Source of the DNA: Mycolicibacterium grossiae
Lineage (GTDB): Bacteria > Actinomycetota > Actinomycetes > Mycobacteriales > Mycobacteriaceae
Direction of reading: 5' to 3'
DNA: 64,000 bases
Assembly: GCF_008329645.1 (NCBI RefSeq)
Contig: NZ_CP043474.1
Location: 5,394,001-5,458,000 of the forward strand
In this document: piece by piece, positions 20,994 to 29,658 of the stretch
How positions within the stretch are numbered: the first letter of the stretch is position 1
Layout: every line of letters starts with the position of its first letter
Made by a program: the position numbers and the translations under genes
The notes under the pieces: generated by a model
What the model was told of the DNA's origin: nothing
Seen by the model: only the letters and a program-made list of their open reading frames with translations
The model's database searches: none

Positions 20994-20999
20994 TAGACT
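20994..20999 (+). promoter_or_regulatory. Leaderless -10 for mrp
   Basis: TAGACT lies 8 nt upstream of ATG 21008 and 5 nt upstream of GTG 21005. Spacing favours a leaderless transcript beginning at ATG 21008. No Shine-Dalgarno is present. Confidence 0.5.
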
Positions 21000-21007
21000 C
21001 GCAGGTG

Positions 21008-22150
21008 ATGTCCTCTACAGCCAGCGATCTCGAAGCCGCCGTCCGCGCCGCCCTCGGCAAGGTGGTCGACCCCGAACTGCGGCGACCGATCACCGAGGTC
21101 GGCATGGTCAAGGACGTGACGATCGAGTCCGATTCGAGCGTGCACGTCGAGATCTACCTGACCACGTCGGCGTGCCCGAAGAAGACCGAGATCACCGACC
21201 GCGTGCGCGACGCCGTCTCCGACGTCCCCGGGACCGGCGCCGTACGCGTGACCCTCGACGTCATGAACGACGAGCAGCGCGCCGAGCTGCGCAAGCTACT
21301 GCGCGGCGACTCCCGCGAACCGGTGATCCCGTTCGCCCAGCCCGGCTCGCTCACCCGCGTCTACGCCGTCGCGTCCGGCAAGGGCGGCGTCGGCAAGTCC
21401 AGCGTCACGGTCAACCTGGCGGCCGCGATGGCCGCCCGCGGGCTGTCGGTGGGCGTGCTCGACGCCGACATCTACGGCCACTCCGTGCCGCGCATGATCG
21501 GCACCGAGGACCGCCCCACCCAGGTCGACTCCATGATCATCCCGCCCGTCGCCCACGACGTGCGGGTCATCTCCATCGCGATGTTCACCCAGGGCAACAC
21601 CCCCGTGGTGTGGCGCGGACCCATGCTGCACCGCGCGCTGCAGCAGTTCCTCGCCGACGTCTACTGGGGCGATCTGGACGTGCTGCTGCTCGACCTGCCG
21701 CCCGGCACCGGCGACATCGCCATCTCGGTGTCGCAGCTCATCCCCGGCGCGGAGATCCTCGTCGTCACCACCCCGCAGCTCGCGGCCGCCGAGGTGGCCG
21801 AGCGGGCCGGCGCCATCGCGCTGCAGACCCGTCAGCGCATCGCCGGCGTCGTGGAGAACATGTCCGGCCTACAGTTGCCCGACGGCAGCACCATGGCACT
21901 GTTCGGCGAGGGCGGTGGCCGGCAGGTGGCCGAGCGGCTGTCCCGCGCGGTCGGCGCCGACGTGCCGCTGCTGGGCCAGGTGCCCATCGATCCCCAGCTG
22001 GTGTCGGCCGGTGACTCCGGCGTGCCGCTGGTCCTCAGCGCGCCGGACTCCCCCGCGGGCAAGGAACTGCGCAAGGTGGCCGACGCATTGTCGTCGCGCA
22101 AGCGCGGCCTCGCCGGCATGTCGCTCGGACTCGATCCCGCCGGGCGCTGA
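21008..22150 (+). CDS. mrp: Mrp/ApbC/NBP35-family iron-sulfur cluster carrier ATPase
   Basis: A P-loop protein that binds and transfers Fe-S clusters in related systems. It is 380 residues. Residues 1-95 form a MIP18/DUF59 domain (GKVVDPELRRPITEVGMVKD). The deviant Walker A GKGGVGKSSVTVNLA is near 125-139, and the Mrp motifs VLDADIYGHSVPRM and LDLPPGTGD follow. The paired cysteines of some Mrp proteins near the C-terminus are not seen, so cluster binding may differ. GTG 21005 is an alternative start two residues earlier is not excluded; the leaderless -10 favours ATG 21008. Confidence 0.92.
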   Translation: MSSTASDLEAAVRAALGKVVDPELRRPITEVGMVKDVTIESDSSVHVEIYLTTSACPKKTEITDRVRDAVSDVPGTGAVRVTLDVMNDEQRAELRKLLRGDSREPVIPFAQPGSLTRVYAVASGKGGVGKSSVTVNLAAAMAARGLSVGVLDADIYGHSVPRMIGTEDRPTQVDSMIIPPVAHDVRVISIAMFTQGNTPVVWRGPMLHRALQQFLADVYWGDLDVLLLDLPPGTGDIAISVSQLIPGAEILVVTTPQLAAAEVAERAGAIALQTRQRIAGVVENMSGLQLPDGSTMALFGEGGGRQVAERLSRAVGADVPLLGQVPIDPQLVSAGDSGVPLVLSAPDSPAGKELRKVADALSSRKRGLAGMSLGLDPAGR

Positions 22151-22190
22151 GAGCCGCCGTCCTCGAGGCGAGTCGTGCCCTGCGGCGCGG

Positions 22191-22619
22191 CTAGGTCGCG
22201 TCGGTGTCGAACGGGGTCGGCCCCGCTGGTGACGGCCCCGATGCGGACGGCGGGGTGGTCGCCGAGGGCGGCACCGCCGGTGGCACGGCGCCCGGCGGCG
22301 GCGCCGAGTGCGGCTTCACGTCGTCGCCGAAGCGGCCCGTGAAGATCGAGTCGTCCCCGTCGAGCAGATGCTTGGTCAGCGCGGCGCGCGGAGTCATGCC
22401 GCGCAGTTTCTGCAGCTCCGACAGCGGCTCGCGCAGATCGTCGAACTCCGGGCCGAGGTCCTGGCGCAGCTGGTTGGTGGCCCCACTGAGGTATTCGCGC
22501 GCCTGACGGGCCGCGTTCGAGGTCCAGCGGATCGCGCCGGGGAGCCGTTCCGGCCCCAGGATCACCAGACCGGCGATCACCAGGACCAGCATCTCGCCCC
22601 AGCCGATGTTGGCGAACAT
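22191..22619 (-). CDS. tatB: Sec-independent translocase subunit TatB
   Basis: A component of the twin-arginine export receptor. The 142-residue protein has a short N-terminal membrane helix (about 3-20) with IGWGEMLVLVIAGLVILGPERLP, the TatA/B hallmark, then an amphipathic helix and a Pro/Ala-rich tail. TatB rather than TatA is chosen from the length and the isolated position. It starts right after htrA on the same strand with no gap, so they are cotranscribed. It converges on mrp. Confidence 0.93.
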   Translation of the reverse strand: MFANIGWGEMLVLVIAGLVILGPERLPGAIRWTSNAARQAREYLSGATNQLRQDLGPEFDDLREPLSELQKLRGMTPRAALTKHLLDGDDSIFTGRFGDDVKPHSAPPPGAVPPAVPPSATTPPSASGPSPAGPTPFDTDAT

Positions 22620-24131
22620 CTACTGGTTCGGCTGGTCGGCGTCGGAGCCCGGCGTGATCATCAGCGTGACGGGACGGCCGTCGCGCATGACCTCGATCGG
22701 GGCCTCCTGCCCGATCTTCAGCTGGCGGACCGCGACGGTCATCTCGTCGGCGTCGGCGACGCTGCGGTCCCCGACCTTCACCACGACGTCGTTCTCCAGC
22801 AGACCGGCCTTCTCGGCGGGACCGCCGACGGTGACGTTGGCGACCTGCGCGCCGGAGGCCACCGAGTTGCTCACCGAGCGCGCCGTCAGCCCGAGCGTCG
22901 GGTGCGCGATCTTGCCATCCTTGATGAGCGTCTCGACGACGGTCTTCGCCTCGTTGACCGGGATGGCGAAGCCGAGGCCACTCGCGCTGTCCGACAACGA
23001 CTTTCCAGCGGTGTTGATGCCGATGACCTCGGAGTTCATGTTGATCAGCGGACCACCGGAGTTGCCGTGGTTGATCGACGCGTCGGTCTGAACGCCGTCG
23101 ATGACGGTGTCGGTGTCGGAGCCCTCACCCGACAGCGGCACGGGGCGGTGCAGCGCGCTGATGATGCCGTGCGTGACGGTGCTGCGCAGGCCCAGCGGGG
23201 CGCCCGCTGCGATCACCTCCTCGCCGACGGTGAGCTTCTCCGAGTCGCCGAGGCGCGCCACCGACAGGTTGTCGACGTTGTCGACCTTGATGACGGCGAG
23301 GTCGGTCTTCGGGTCGCGCCCGACCAGGTTGGCGGGCACCTCCTTGCCGTCGTTGAACACCACGGTCATCTTGTAGTCGGCCGGGTTCTTCGCGGCCTCG
23401 GAGATGACGTGGTTGTTGGTGACGATGTAACCGCGTCCGTCGATGACGACGCCGGAGCCCTGGGACCCCTCGTTCTTGCTGGTGGCCTCGATGGTGACCA
23501 CCGAGTCGGCGACGGCCTTCGCGACGGTGGCGAAGCGCCCGGCGGGTCCCTCCGGGTTGTCGTCGGTCTCCAGGGTGACCTTGCTGGTGGTGAAGGCCTC
23601 GACCACCTCGGCGGTCTTGCGGCCGACCCAGCCGCCGGTGAAGCCGATGACCAGCGCAATGATCGCGAGCAGACCGAGCGCGGTGAAGGACACCCGGCGG
23701 CCGAACAGCACGTCGCGCACGCCCAGCTTGCCGACGGGCACCGGCGCGACGGGTGGCGCCGACGGCGGCTGGGCGGGCGTGCCCAGCGACGGCACGGCCG
23801 ACGGGTCGCGCCAGGGGTCGGCGGGCTGATCGGCGGCGCCGTCGCGTTCGGCCTCCAGCGCGCCGGCGTCGGCGGGGTGGCGCTGCAGCGAGTCGGTGGC
23901 GCCGTGGCGGCCGAAGGCCTCGGCGAGGACGGGGTCCGGCGGCAGGTCCTTCGGCGCGAACTCGCCCTGGTCGCGGTGCTTGTCGGCACCGAGGAAGGAG
24001 CCGTTGAAGCCGTCGGGCCTGCCGAAGGTGCGGGCGGCGGCGGGATCGACGGGCGGACGCGTCACCGGGCGCGGCGCCAGGCGGTGGCCCCCCTGACGCT
24101 GGCCGGGATCGGACTGGTCGGATTCCTTCAC
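22620..24131 (-). CDS. htrA: Membrane-anchored serine protease HtrA (DegP-like)
   Basis: An envelope-stress protease of 503 residues. A long cytosolic N-terminus (1-147) is followed by a membrane helix at about 148-170. The trypsin-like domain has H241 (TNNHVIS), D277 (PKTDLAV) and S358 (HGNSGGPL). A PDZ domain at about 400-490 ends near LMITPGSD. In M. tuberculosis this protein sits in the same tatB-htrA-rseA-sigE cluster and is essential. ATG 24131 was chosen; the next gene upstream, rseA, is 65 nt away. The stop abuts the tatB start. Confidence 0.95.
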   Translation of the reverse strand: MKESDQSDPGQRQGGHRLAPRPVTRPPVDPAAARTFGRPDGFNGSFLGADKHRDQGEFAPKDLPPDPVLAEAFGRHGATDSLQRHPADAGALEAERDGAADQPADPWRDPSAVPSLGTPAQPPSAPPVAPVPVGKLGVRDVLFGRRVSFTALGLLAIIALVIGFTGGWVGRKTAEVVEAFTTSKVTLETDDNPEGPAGRFATVAKAVADSVVTIEATSKNEGSQGSGVVIDGRGYIVTNNHVISEAAKNPADYKMTVVFNDGKEVPANLVGRDPKTDLAVIKVDNVDNLSVARLGDSEKLTVGEEVIAAGAPLGLRSTVTHGIISALHRPVPLSGEGSDTDTVIDGVQTDASINHGNSGGPLINMNSEVIGINTAGKSLSDSASGLGFAIPVNEAKTVVETLIKDGKIAHPTLGLTARSVSNSVASGAQVANVTVGGPAEKAGLLENDVVVKVGDRSVADADEMTVAVRQLKIGQEAPIEVMRDGRPVTLMITPGSDADQPNQ

Positions 24132-24196
24132 CCGTGTTCACTCTCCATTCGGGTGCGCGGGGCAGCGCACGCGATCGTCGTGGGACTGGACAAGAC

Positions 24197-24592
24197 TCAC
24201 CGGCGCTTGCGCCGGTCACGCAGCGCGTCACCCGCGAAGTGCTCGGCGTCGTCGTCGACGCCCGGCTCGGCGAGCGAGTGGTGCGGGATCTGCGACAGCG
24301 CACCCAGCAGCGACGTCGGCACCGCGATGGGCCGGGACTCGCGCAACGCCGTGCGGGCCTGACCCTGCGCGTCGACGGCGGCCGCGCACTCCGCGCACTG
24401 CGACATGTGGCCTGCGGCGCGCAGATGGCCCTTCATGCTCAGCTCGCCGTCGACGAAGGCGGCGATGGCCTCCGTGGACAGGTGCTCGGTGGAGCCGAAC
24501 TGGCGCGGACCGACCGGCGCACTACTCTGCGACGCCAGCTGCGTGGGGAGCCAGGAGAACGCCCGACGGAACACGTGTCCCGGGTCGACCAT
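24197..24592 (-). CDS. rseA: Anti-sigma-E factor RseA
   Basis: A zinc-binding anti-sigma factor (ZAS family) that holds SigE inactive. It is 131 residues. The HxxxCxxC zinc motif is H62-C66-C69 (HMSQCAEC), preceded by the helix EAIAAFVDGELS typical of the family. No membrane helix is present, so it is cytosolic. In M. tuberculosis it is degraded after PknB phosphorylation. ATG 24592 gives better spacing to AAGGGAG (7 nt) than GTG 24595. It lies 99 nt downstream of sigE, in the same direction. Confidence 0.92.
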   Translation of the reverse strand: MVDPGHVFRRAFSWLPTQLASQSSAPVGPRQFGSTEHLSTEAIAAFVDGELSMKGHLRAAGHMSQCAECAAAVDAQGQARTALRESRPIAVPTSLLGALSQIPHHSLAEPGVDDDAEHFAGDALRDRRKRR

Positions 24593-24691
24593 CACCCAAC
24601 TCCCTTCGGTGTCCAGTGCGCGCTGCGACGAGTGTCTCCCTCGAATGTAGCGCGAGCCGACCCGGGAGACACCCTCGAATGCGTCGGGGCG

Positions 24692-25498
24692 TCAGGCTGA
24701 CCGGGCGTGATGCCCGGCGGCCTCCGCATCGGGATGGGCGGCGAGGTAGTCGCGCAGCGCCTGGCGGCCGCGGTGGATGCGACTGCGGACGGTGCCGAGC
24801 TTGACGCCCAGCGTGGCGCCGATCTCCTCGTAGGACAGACCCTCGATGTCGCAGAGGACCACCGCGGCGCGGAACTCCGGCGGCAGCGAGTCGAGCGCGG
24901 CCTGCAGGTCCGGGCCGAGCCGGGAGTCGTGGTAGATCTGCTCGGGATTCGGGTCGGCCGCCGGCACGCGGTCGTAGTCCTCGGGCAGCGCCTCCATGCG
25001 GATGCGGCTGCGGCGCCGCACCATGTCCAGGAAGAGGTTGGTCGTGATGCGGTGCAGCCAGCCCTCGAACGTGCCCGGCTGGTAGTTCTGCACCGACCGG
25101 AACACCCGGATGAAGGTCTCCTGGGTGAGGTCCTCGGCGTCGTGCTGGCTGCCCGAGAGGCGGTAGGCCAGGCGGTAGACGCGGTCGGCGTGCTGACGGA
25201 CCAACTCGTCCCAGGACGGCATGTTGGCCTTGTCGCCGGTCGCGTCGAACACCGCGGTACCGGTCAGCTCGTCGGTGGGCTCCACCCAGCCGCCGGGCTC
25301 GGTACCCGAGGGCTGCTCCAGGTGGGCCATGAACACGGGGGACGTGCTAGTGGTGCTCGTCGGATCCTCCAGATCGCTTCCTCGGCCGCCGGTGGACGGC
25401 GACCCGGCCACGTCGCGGGCCTCGATGTCGGCAACGGACCGACCGGTACGGAAATTCCCGTGGTCGTGTCCGGACTGCGAGGGCGCGCCGTGTGTCAT
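24692..25498 (-). CDS. sigE: ECF RNA polymerase sigma factor SigE
   Basis: An extracytoplasmic-function sigma factor for envelope stress. From ATG 25498 it is 268 residues. Region 2 spans about 100-165 (DELVRQHADRVYRLAYRL and DLTQETFIRVFRSV). Region 4 spans about 200-250 (LPPEFRAAVVLCDIEGLSY and VRSRIHRGRQALRDYL). The first 55 residues are low-complexity and not conserved. ATG 25330 would give a 212-residue form; multiple sigE translation starts are documented in M. tuberculosis. Divergent from an O-methyltransferase across a 177-bp region with an MprA-box-like repeat. Confidence 0.93.
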   Translation of the reverse strand: MTHGAPSQSGHDHGNFRTGRSVADIEARDVAGSPSTGGRGSDLEDPTSTTSTSPVFMAHLEQPSGTEPGGWVEPTDELTGTAVFDATGDKANMPSWDELVRQHADRVYRLAYRLSGSQHDAEDLTQETFIRVFRSVQNYQPGTFEGWLHRITTNLFLDMVRRRSRIRMEALPEDYDRVPAADPNPEQIYHDSRLGPDLQAALDSLPPEFRAAVVLCDIEGLSYEEIGATLGVKLGTVRSRIHRGRQALRDYLAAHPDAEAAGHHARSA

Positions 25499-25542
25499 GG
25501 CATTACCGTTCCCGACCCTGGTGAGGGCGACATATGAGCAAA

Positions 25543-25559
25543 CTGAACTTTTCCTGAGA
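25543..25559 (-). promoter_or_regulatory. MprA-box-like direct repeat upstream of sigE
   Basis: On the plus strand CTGAAC (25543-25548) and CTGAGA (25554-25559) are spaced 11 bp start to start. On the gene's strand this reads TCTCAG-N5-GTTCAG. MprA, which is known to activate sigE in M. tuberculosis, binds tandem repeats of this general form. The assignment is by resemblance and not measured. Confidence 0.45.
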
Positions 25560-25663
25560 AAGCCGTCTACCCCCCGTACTAGCAGCACAAACGGTGTGAA
25601 GTACAGCGCATTTCGGCGCCCGGCGACGGGCGTGTCGAAGGCCGCCGAATCAGCACCGACCTC

Positions 25664-25669
25664 TACGCT
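25664..25669 (+). promoter_or_regulatory. Leaderless -10 for the O-methyltransferase gene
   Basis: TACGCT lies 6 nt upstream of ATG 25676, with no Shine-Dalgarno. This predicts transcription starting at the A of ATG. Confidence 0.5.
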
Positions 25670-25675
25670 GCGGGC

Positions 25676-26329
25676 ATGACCGACGACGGCAGCACCCGGC
25701 CGAGCCGCGCCGAGTCGATCCTGACGCACGCCGAGCAGTCGATCACCGAGGACGCCATCACCGCGGCCGCGCGAGAACGGTCCGAGGACAGCGGCGCGGG
25801 CGCCGTCACGCCCGCGGTCGGGGCGCTGCTCGGGGTGCTCGCCAAGCTCGCGAGCGCCAAGGCCGTCGTGGAGGTCGGCACCGGTGCCGGCGTCAGCGGC
25901 CTGTGGCTGCTGTCGGGCATGCGCGAGGACGGCGTGCTGACGACCATCGACGTGGAGCCCGAGCACCAGCGCCTCGCCAAGCAGGCGTTCGCCGAGGCGG
26001 GCATCGCCCCCGGGCGCACCCGCTTGATCGGCGGCCGCGCCCAGGAGGTGCTGACCCGCCTCGCCGACGACTCCTACGACCTCGTCTTCATCGACGCCGA
26101 GCCGCTCGACCAGCCGCAGTTCGTGGCCGAGGGCGTCCGGCTGCTGCGCTCCGGCGGCGCGATCGTCGTGCACCGCGCCGCACTCGGCGGGCGGGCCGGC
26201 GATGCCACCGCCGCCGACAAGGAGGTCGCCGCGGTGCGCGAGGCGGCCCGGCTGATTGCCGAGGACGACCGATTGACGCCCGTCCTGGTGCCGCTCGGCG
26301 ACGGCCTGCTGGCCGCCGCCCGCGACTGA
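25676..26329 (+). CDS. SAM-dependent O-methyltransferase (Rv1220c-like)
   Basis: A 217-residue class I methyltransferase of the O-methyltransferase family 3 (catechol OMT-like). SAM motif I is VEVGTGAGVSGLWLLSGM near residues 64-81, motif II follows with TTIDVEPEHQRLAKQAF, and YDLVFIDAEP forms the metal-binding strand. The natural substrate is not evident. It lies divergent from sigE, the same arrangement as in M. tuberculosis. Confidence 0.85.
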   Translation: MTDDGSTRPSRAESILTHAEQSITEDAITAAARERSEDSGAGAVTPAVGALLGVLAKLASAKAVVEVGTGAGVSGLWLLSGMREDGVLTTIDVEPEHQRLAKQAFAEAGIAPGRTRLIGGRAQEVLTRLADDSYDLVFIDAEPLDQPQFVAEGVRLLRSGGAIVVHRAALGGRAGDATAADKEVAAVREAARLIAEDDRLTPVLVPLGDGLLAAARD

Positions 26330-26474
26330 CTCCCCCGCCCCCGCTCGCCCGCCTTCGCGTTCGGCCTCCTGCGCCGACATGACGTTCCGTGCGCTCAGGC
26401 GGGTCGTCCGAGCACCGTCCGTGCCGCCTCGGCGTGTCCGCGCGCGCGGCAGCGGCGCCCCCTTGACGGCTGAC

Positions 26475-26508
26475 TGAACGCGCGTTTAACGTATTGAACG
26501 TGCGTTCA
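26475..26508 (+). promoter_or_regulatory. Twin operator and leaderless promoter of the TetR gene
   Basis: TGAACGCGCGTTTA (26475-26488) and TGAACGTGCGTTCA (26495-26508) are two inverted repeats with centres 20 bp apart. TAACGT (26487-26492) is a -10 hexamer lying between them, 7 nt before GTG 26500. The sites cover the -10 and the first codons, so the protein would repress its own gene and the exporter genes behind it. Confidence 0.7.
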
Positions 26509-27156
26509 GCCGACGATCTGACGACCACCGCCCGGATCCGCGACGCCGCCCTCGACCTCTTCGGTCGCGACGGCTTCGGGGTCGGCGTACGCGCGATCGC
26601 CGCGGCGGCCGGGGTCAGCCCCGGTCTGGTCATCCACCACTTCGGGTCCAAGGAGGGACTGCGCCGCGCCTGCGACGAGCACGTCGCCGCCGTCGTCCTG
26701 GAGTCCAAGACCGAGTCCATCCGCAGCGCCGACCCGGCGACGTGGTTCGCGCAACTGGCCGGCATCGAGGCGTACGCCCCGCTGATGGCCTACCTGATGC
26801 GCAGCCTGCAGTCCGGCGGCGACCTCGCGAAGGCATTGTGGCGCACCATGATCGACAACGTCGAGCAGTATCTCGACGAGGGCGTCCGCGCGGGCACCGT
26901 CCTGCCGAGCCCGGATCCCAGGGGTCGTTCCCGCTTCCTCGCGATGGCCGGCGGCGGCAGCTTCCTGCTGTATCTGCAGCTGCACGACGATCCCAGCGAC
27001 CTCGCCGGGGTGCTGCGCGACTACGCCGAGGACATGGTGCTGCCGGCGCTGGAGATCTACAGCCACGGCCTGATGGCCGATTCCACGATGTACGACGCGT
27101 TCCTCGCACAACGCGCCGAGGGCATTCCGTTCACGGGAAGGACACGCGATGAGTGA
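26500..27156 (+). CDS. TetR-family repressor of the downstream ABC exporter
   Basis: A 218-residue repressor. The N-terminal helix-turn-helix covers residues 8-55 (RIRDAALDLFGRDGFGVG, then AAAAGVSPGLVIHHFGSK). The C-terminal ligand-binding domain is helical. GTG 26500 is preferred over TTG 26494 because of the leaderless -10 7 nt upstream. The stop overlaps the ABC ATPase start by 8 nt. From memory this is the Rv1219c family, which controls the adjacent multidrug exporter in M. tuberculosis. Confidence 0.88.
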   Translation: MRSADDLTTTARIRDAALDLFGRDGFGVGVRAIAAAAGVSPGLVIHHFGSKEGLRRACDEHVAAVVLESKTESIRSADPATWFAQLAGIEAYAPLMAYLMRSLQSGGDLAKALWRTMIDNVEQYLDEGVRAGTVLPSPDPRGRSRFLAMAGGGSFLLYLQLHDDPSDLAGVLRDYAEDMVLPALEIYSHGLMADSTMYDAFLAQRAEGIPFTGRTRDE

Positions 27157-28048
27157 TGCCGAACCGGCGGTCGAGATCGCCGGATTGCGCAAGTCGTTCG
27201 GCCGCACACGGGCGCTCGATGGTCTCGACCTGGTGGTCGCGCCGGGGCACGTGACGGGCTTCCTCGGCCCCAACGGCGCGGGCAAGTCCACGACGATCCG
27301 CATCCTGCTCGGCCTGCTGCGCGCCGACGGCGGCACCGTCCGCCTACTCGGCGGCGACCCGTGGCGCGACGCCGTCGCACTGCATCGCAGGATCGCCTAC
27401 GTGCCGGGCGACGTCACGCTGTGGCCCAACCTGACGGGCATGCAGGCCATCGACTTCCTCGCCGCCCTGCGCGGCGGCGTCGACGTGGCGCGCCGCGACG
27501 AGCTGATCGCCCGCTTCGAACTCGACCCGCACCGCGCGGCGCGCACCTACTCCAAGGGCAACCGCCAGAAGGTCGCGATCATCGCCGCATTCTGTTCGCG
27601 CAGTAAGCTTTTCGTGCTCGACGAGCCGACGTCAGGCCTCGACCCGCTGATGGAGCGGACCTTCCAGCAGTGCGTCCGCGAGGTGGCCGACACCGGTGCG
27701 GCCGTCCTGCTGTCGAGCCACATCCTCGCCGAGGTGGAGAAGCTCTGCGACGACGTCACGATCGTGCGGGCCGGACGCACGGTCCGCGCCGGCACGCTCG
27801 ACGACATGCGCCACCTGGTGCGCACCACCGTGAGCGTCCGCACGCGGCGACCCGCCACCGCGCTCGAGCACGCGGACTGGGCACACGACTGGCGAACCGA
27901 CGAGGGCCGGCTGACGTTCTCGGTCGACCGCGACGACCTCGACCGCGCGATGACCGACCTCACCGCACTCGGCATCGACGAACTGACCGTGGCACCCGCC
28001 TCGTTGGAGGACCTCTTCCTGCGCGAATACCAAGGCGCTGCACGATGA
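27149..28048 (+). CDS. ABC exporter ATPase (Rv1218c-like)
   Basis: A 299-residue ATPase of the drug-exporter type. Walker A GPNGAGKST is near 44-52, the signature is the degenerate YSKGNRQKV, and Walker B is KLFVLDEP near 153-160. The C-terminal extension of about 85 residues ends ASLEDLFLREYQGAAR, typical of two-gene multidrug exporters. It overlaps the TetR stop and, by ATGA, the permease start. In M. tuberculosis the orthologous pair exports drugs; that is transferred by homology. Confidence 0.9.
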   Translation: MSDAEPAVEIAGLRKSFGRTRALDGLDLVVAPGHVTGFLGPNGAGKSTTIRILLGLLRADGGTVRLLGGDPWRDAVALHRRIAYVPGDVTLWPNLTGMQAIDFLAALRGGVDVARRDELIARFELDPHRAARTYSKGNRQKVAIIAAFCSRSKLFVLDEPTSGLDPLMERTFQQCVREVADTGAAVLLSSHILAEVEKLCDDVTIVRAGRTVRAGTLDDMRHLVRTTVSVRTRRPATALEHADWAHDWRTDEGRLTFSVDRDDLDRAMTDLTALGIDELTVAPASLEDLFLREYQGAAR

Positions 28049-29658
28049 GCGCCACGGCCGTACACGGCCGCCACGAGGCGGTGCGCGCCGCGTCGCCGTG
28101 GACGGGCACCGGCGCGATGCTGCGGCTGGCCCTGCGCCGCGACCGCGTCCGGCTCGGCGCCTGGGTCGCGGCGCTGACCGCCCTGACGGTGTACGCGCCG
28201 ACCGCCATCGACCTGGCCTACCCCGAGGAGGCGCAACGCCAGGCGCGGGTGAACCTGCTCAAGACGCCGGCCGGCATGATGCTGGGCGGTCCGATGTTCG
28301 GCGGCGACGAGACCGACCTGGGCGCCATGCTCGCCAACGAGCTGATGCTGACGCTGATCGTCGCGGCGTCGATCTTGGCCGTACTCACCGTGATTCGGCA
28401 TACCCGGGCCGAGGAGGAAAGCGGCGCGGCCGAACTCGTCCTCGCGGCGCCGGTCGGCCGGTATGCCCGCACCGCCGCTGCGTTGATCCTCCTCGCCGCC
28501 GTCGACCTCGCGCTGGCCGTCCTGATGACTGCCGCCCTGGCGGCCACCGGCTTCGGCGTCGCGGATTCCGCGGCATTCAGCGTCGGCGTCGTCGCGGTGG
28601 CGATGGCGTTCGGCGCGGTCGCCGCAGTGACCGCGCAGCTGTGGCGACAGGCCCGCACGGCGACCGGCGCGGCCATGGCGGTGCTCGGCCTCGCAGCGCT
28701 GATCCGCGGCGCCGGCGACGTCGTCGATCCGTCCGGCAGTGCGCTGAGCTGGTTCTCGCCCATCGCCTGGGCACAGCAGACGAGGGCGTTCGTCGACCTG
28801 CGCTGGTGGCCGCTCGCGTTGCTCGCGACGCTGACCGTTGCCCTGGTCGCGCTGGCGGCCACGCTGGAGCGCCGACGCCAGTACGACCAGGGCACCCTGC
28901 GCTCGCGGACCGAGCGGCCGGGAGCACGCCCGGTCCGCGACGTGCTGGCCCTGCACTTGGTGCTGCTGCGCGGCCAGACCGTCGGGTGGACGGTCGCCCT
29001 GTTCGTGGCCGGTCTCGCCTTCGGCTCGATGACGCGATCGCTGCTCGACGCCGCCGCCGGCAACGAACTGCTCGCCCGGGTGCTCTCGGCGCAGGGCACC
29101 GACGGCGTCTACACGACGATGACGCAGTTCCTCGCCGCCGCGGCGGGTGCCTACGTGGTGTCTGCCGTCCTGCGCGTCTACGCCGACGAGCGGTCCGGCC
29201 TCGGCGAGGCCGTGCTGGCCGGGGCGGTGTCGCGGTGGCGGTGGTTGTCGACCGCCGTCGCCGCCGCGGTGCTCGGCGCCGCGGTGCTGATGCTCGGCGC
29301 CGGCCTGGGCAACGGGTTGGGCGCCGGTCTGACGCTCGGTGAGCCGGCGACCATCGTGCGGCTCACGGTCGCCGGACTGGCGTTCGTGCCCGCGCTCGCC
29401 GTGCTCGCGGGCGTCGCCGCGTTGGCGGTGGCCCTGCGCCGTCCGTGGCTCGCCTGGCTCGCCGTCACATTCGTCGTCGCGTCGCTGTATCTCGGCGCGC
29501 TGCTGCGGTTGCCGCGGTGGGTGCTCGAGCTGTCCCCCGTCGGTCGGATACGCGTGCCGAGCGAGACGCCGCTGCCGACTCTGGTGGTGCTGGTCGCCGT
29601 CACGGCGGTGTTCGCGGCCGCGGCCGGCGCGCTGTACCGCCACCGGGACGCGGCATGA
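28045..29658 (+). CDS. ABC exporter permease (Rv1217c-like)
   Basis: A 537-residue integral membrane protein. I count about twelve hydrophobic helices in two halves of six, separated by a soluble region near 270-300 (ERRRQYDQGTLRSRTERP). It has the layout of ABC-2 type permeases with duplicated domains. The conserved AEEESGAAELVLAAPVGR stretch lies in the first cytoplasmic loop (about 128-145) and YADERSGLGEAVLAGAVSR repeats it in the second half. ATG overlaps the ATPase stop (ATGA). ATGA also couples it to the next gene. Confidence 0.9.
   Translation: MSATAVHGRHEAVRAASPWTGTGAMLRLALRRDRVRLGAWVAALTALTVYAPTAIDLAYPEEAQRQARVNLLKTPAGMMLGGPMFGGDETDLGAMLANELMLTLIVAASILAVLTVIRHTRAEEESGAAELVLAAPVGRYARTAAALILLAAVDLALAVLMTAALAATGFGVADSAAFSVGVVAVAMAFGAVAAVTAQLWRQARTATGAAMAVLGLAALIRGAGDVVDPSGSALSWFSPIAWAQQTRAFVDLRWWPLALLATLTVALVALAATLERRRQYDQGTLRSRTERPGARPVRDVLALHLVLLRGQTVGWTVALFVAGLAFGSMTRSLLDAAAGNELLARVLSAQGTDGVYTTMTQFLAAAAGAYVVSAVLRVYADERSGLGEAVLAGAVSRWRWLSTAVAAAVLGAAVLMLGAGLGNGLGAGLTLGEPATIVRLTVAGLAFVPALAVLAGVAALAVALRRPWLAWLAVTFVVASLYLGALLRLPRWVLELSPVGRIRVPSETPLPTLVVLVAVTAVFAAAAGALYRHRDAA

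Noticed and set aside
20941..21000. Separate small gene before mrp
   Set aside because: The short stretch has no start with a ribosome site, and its main content is the mrp promoter.
26494..26499. TTG start for the TetR gene
   Set aside because: GTG 26500 has an optimally placed -10 for a leaderless transcript; TTG would lie inside the -10 spacing.
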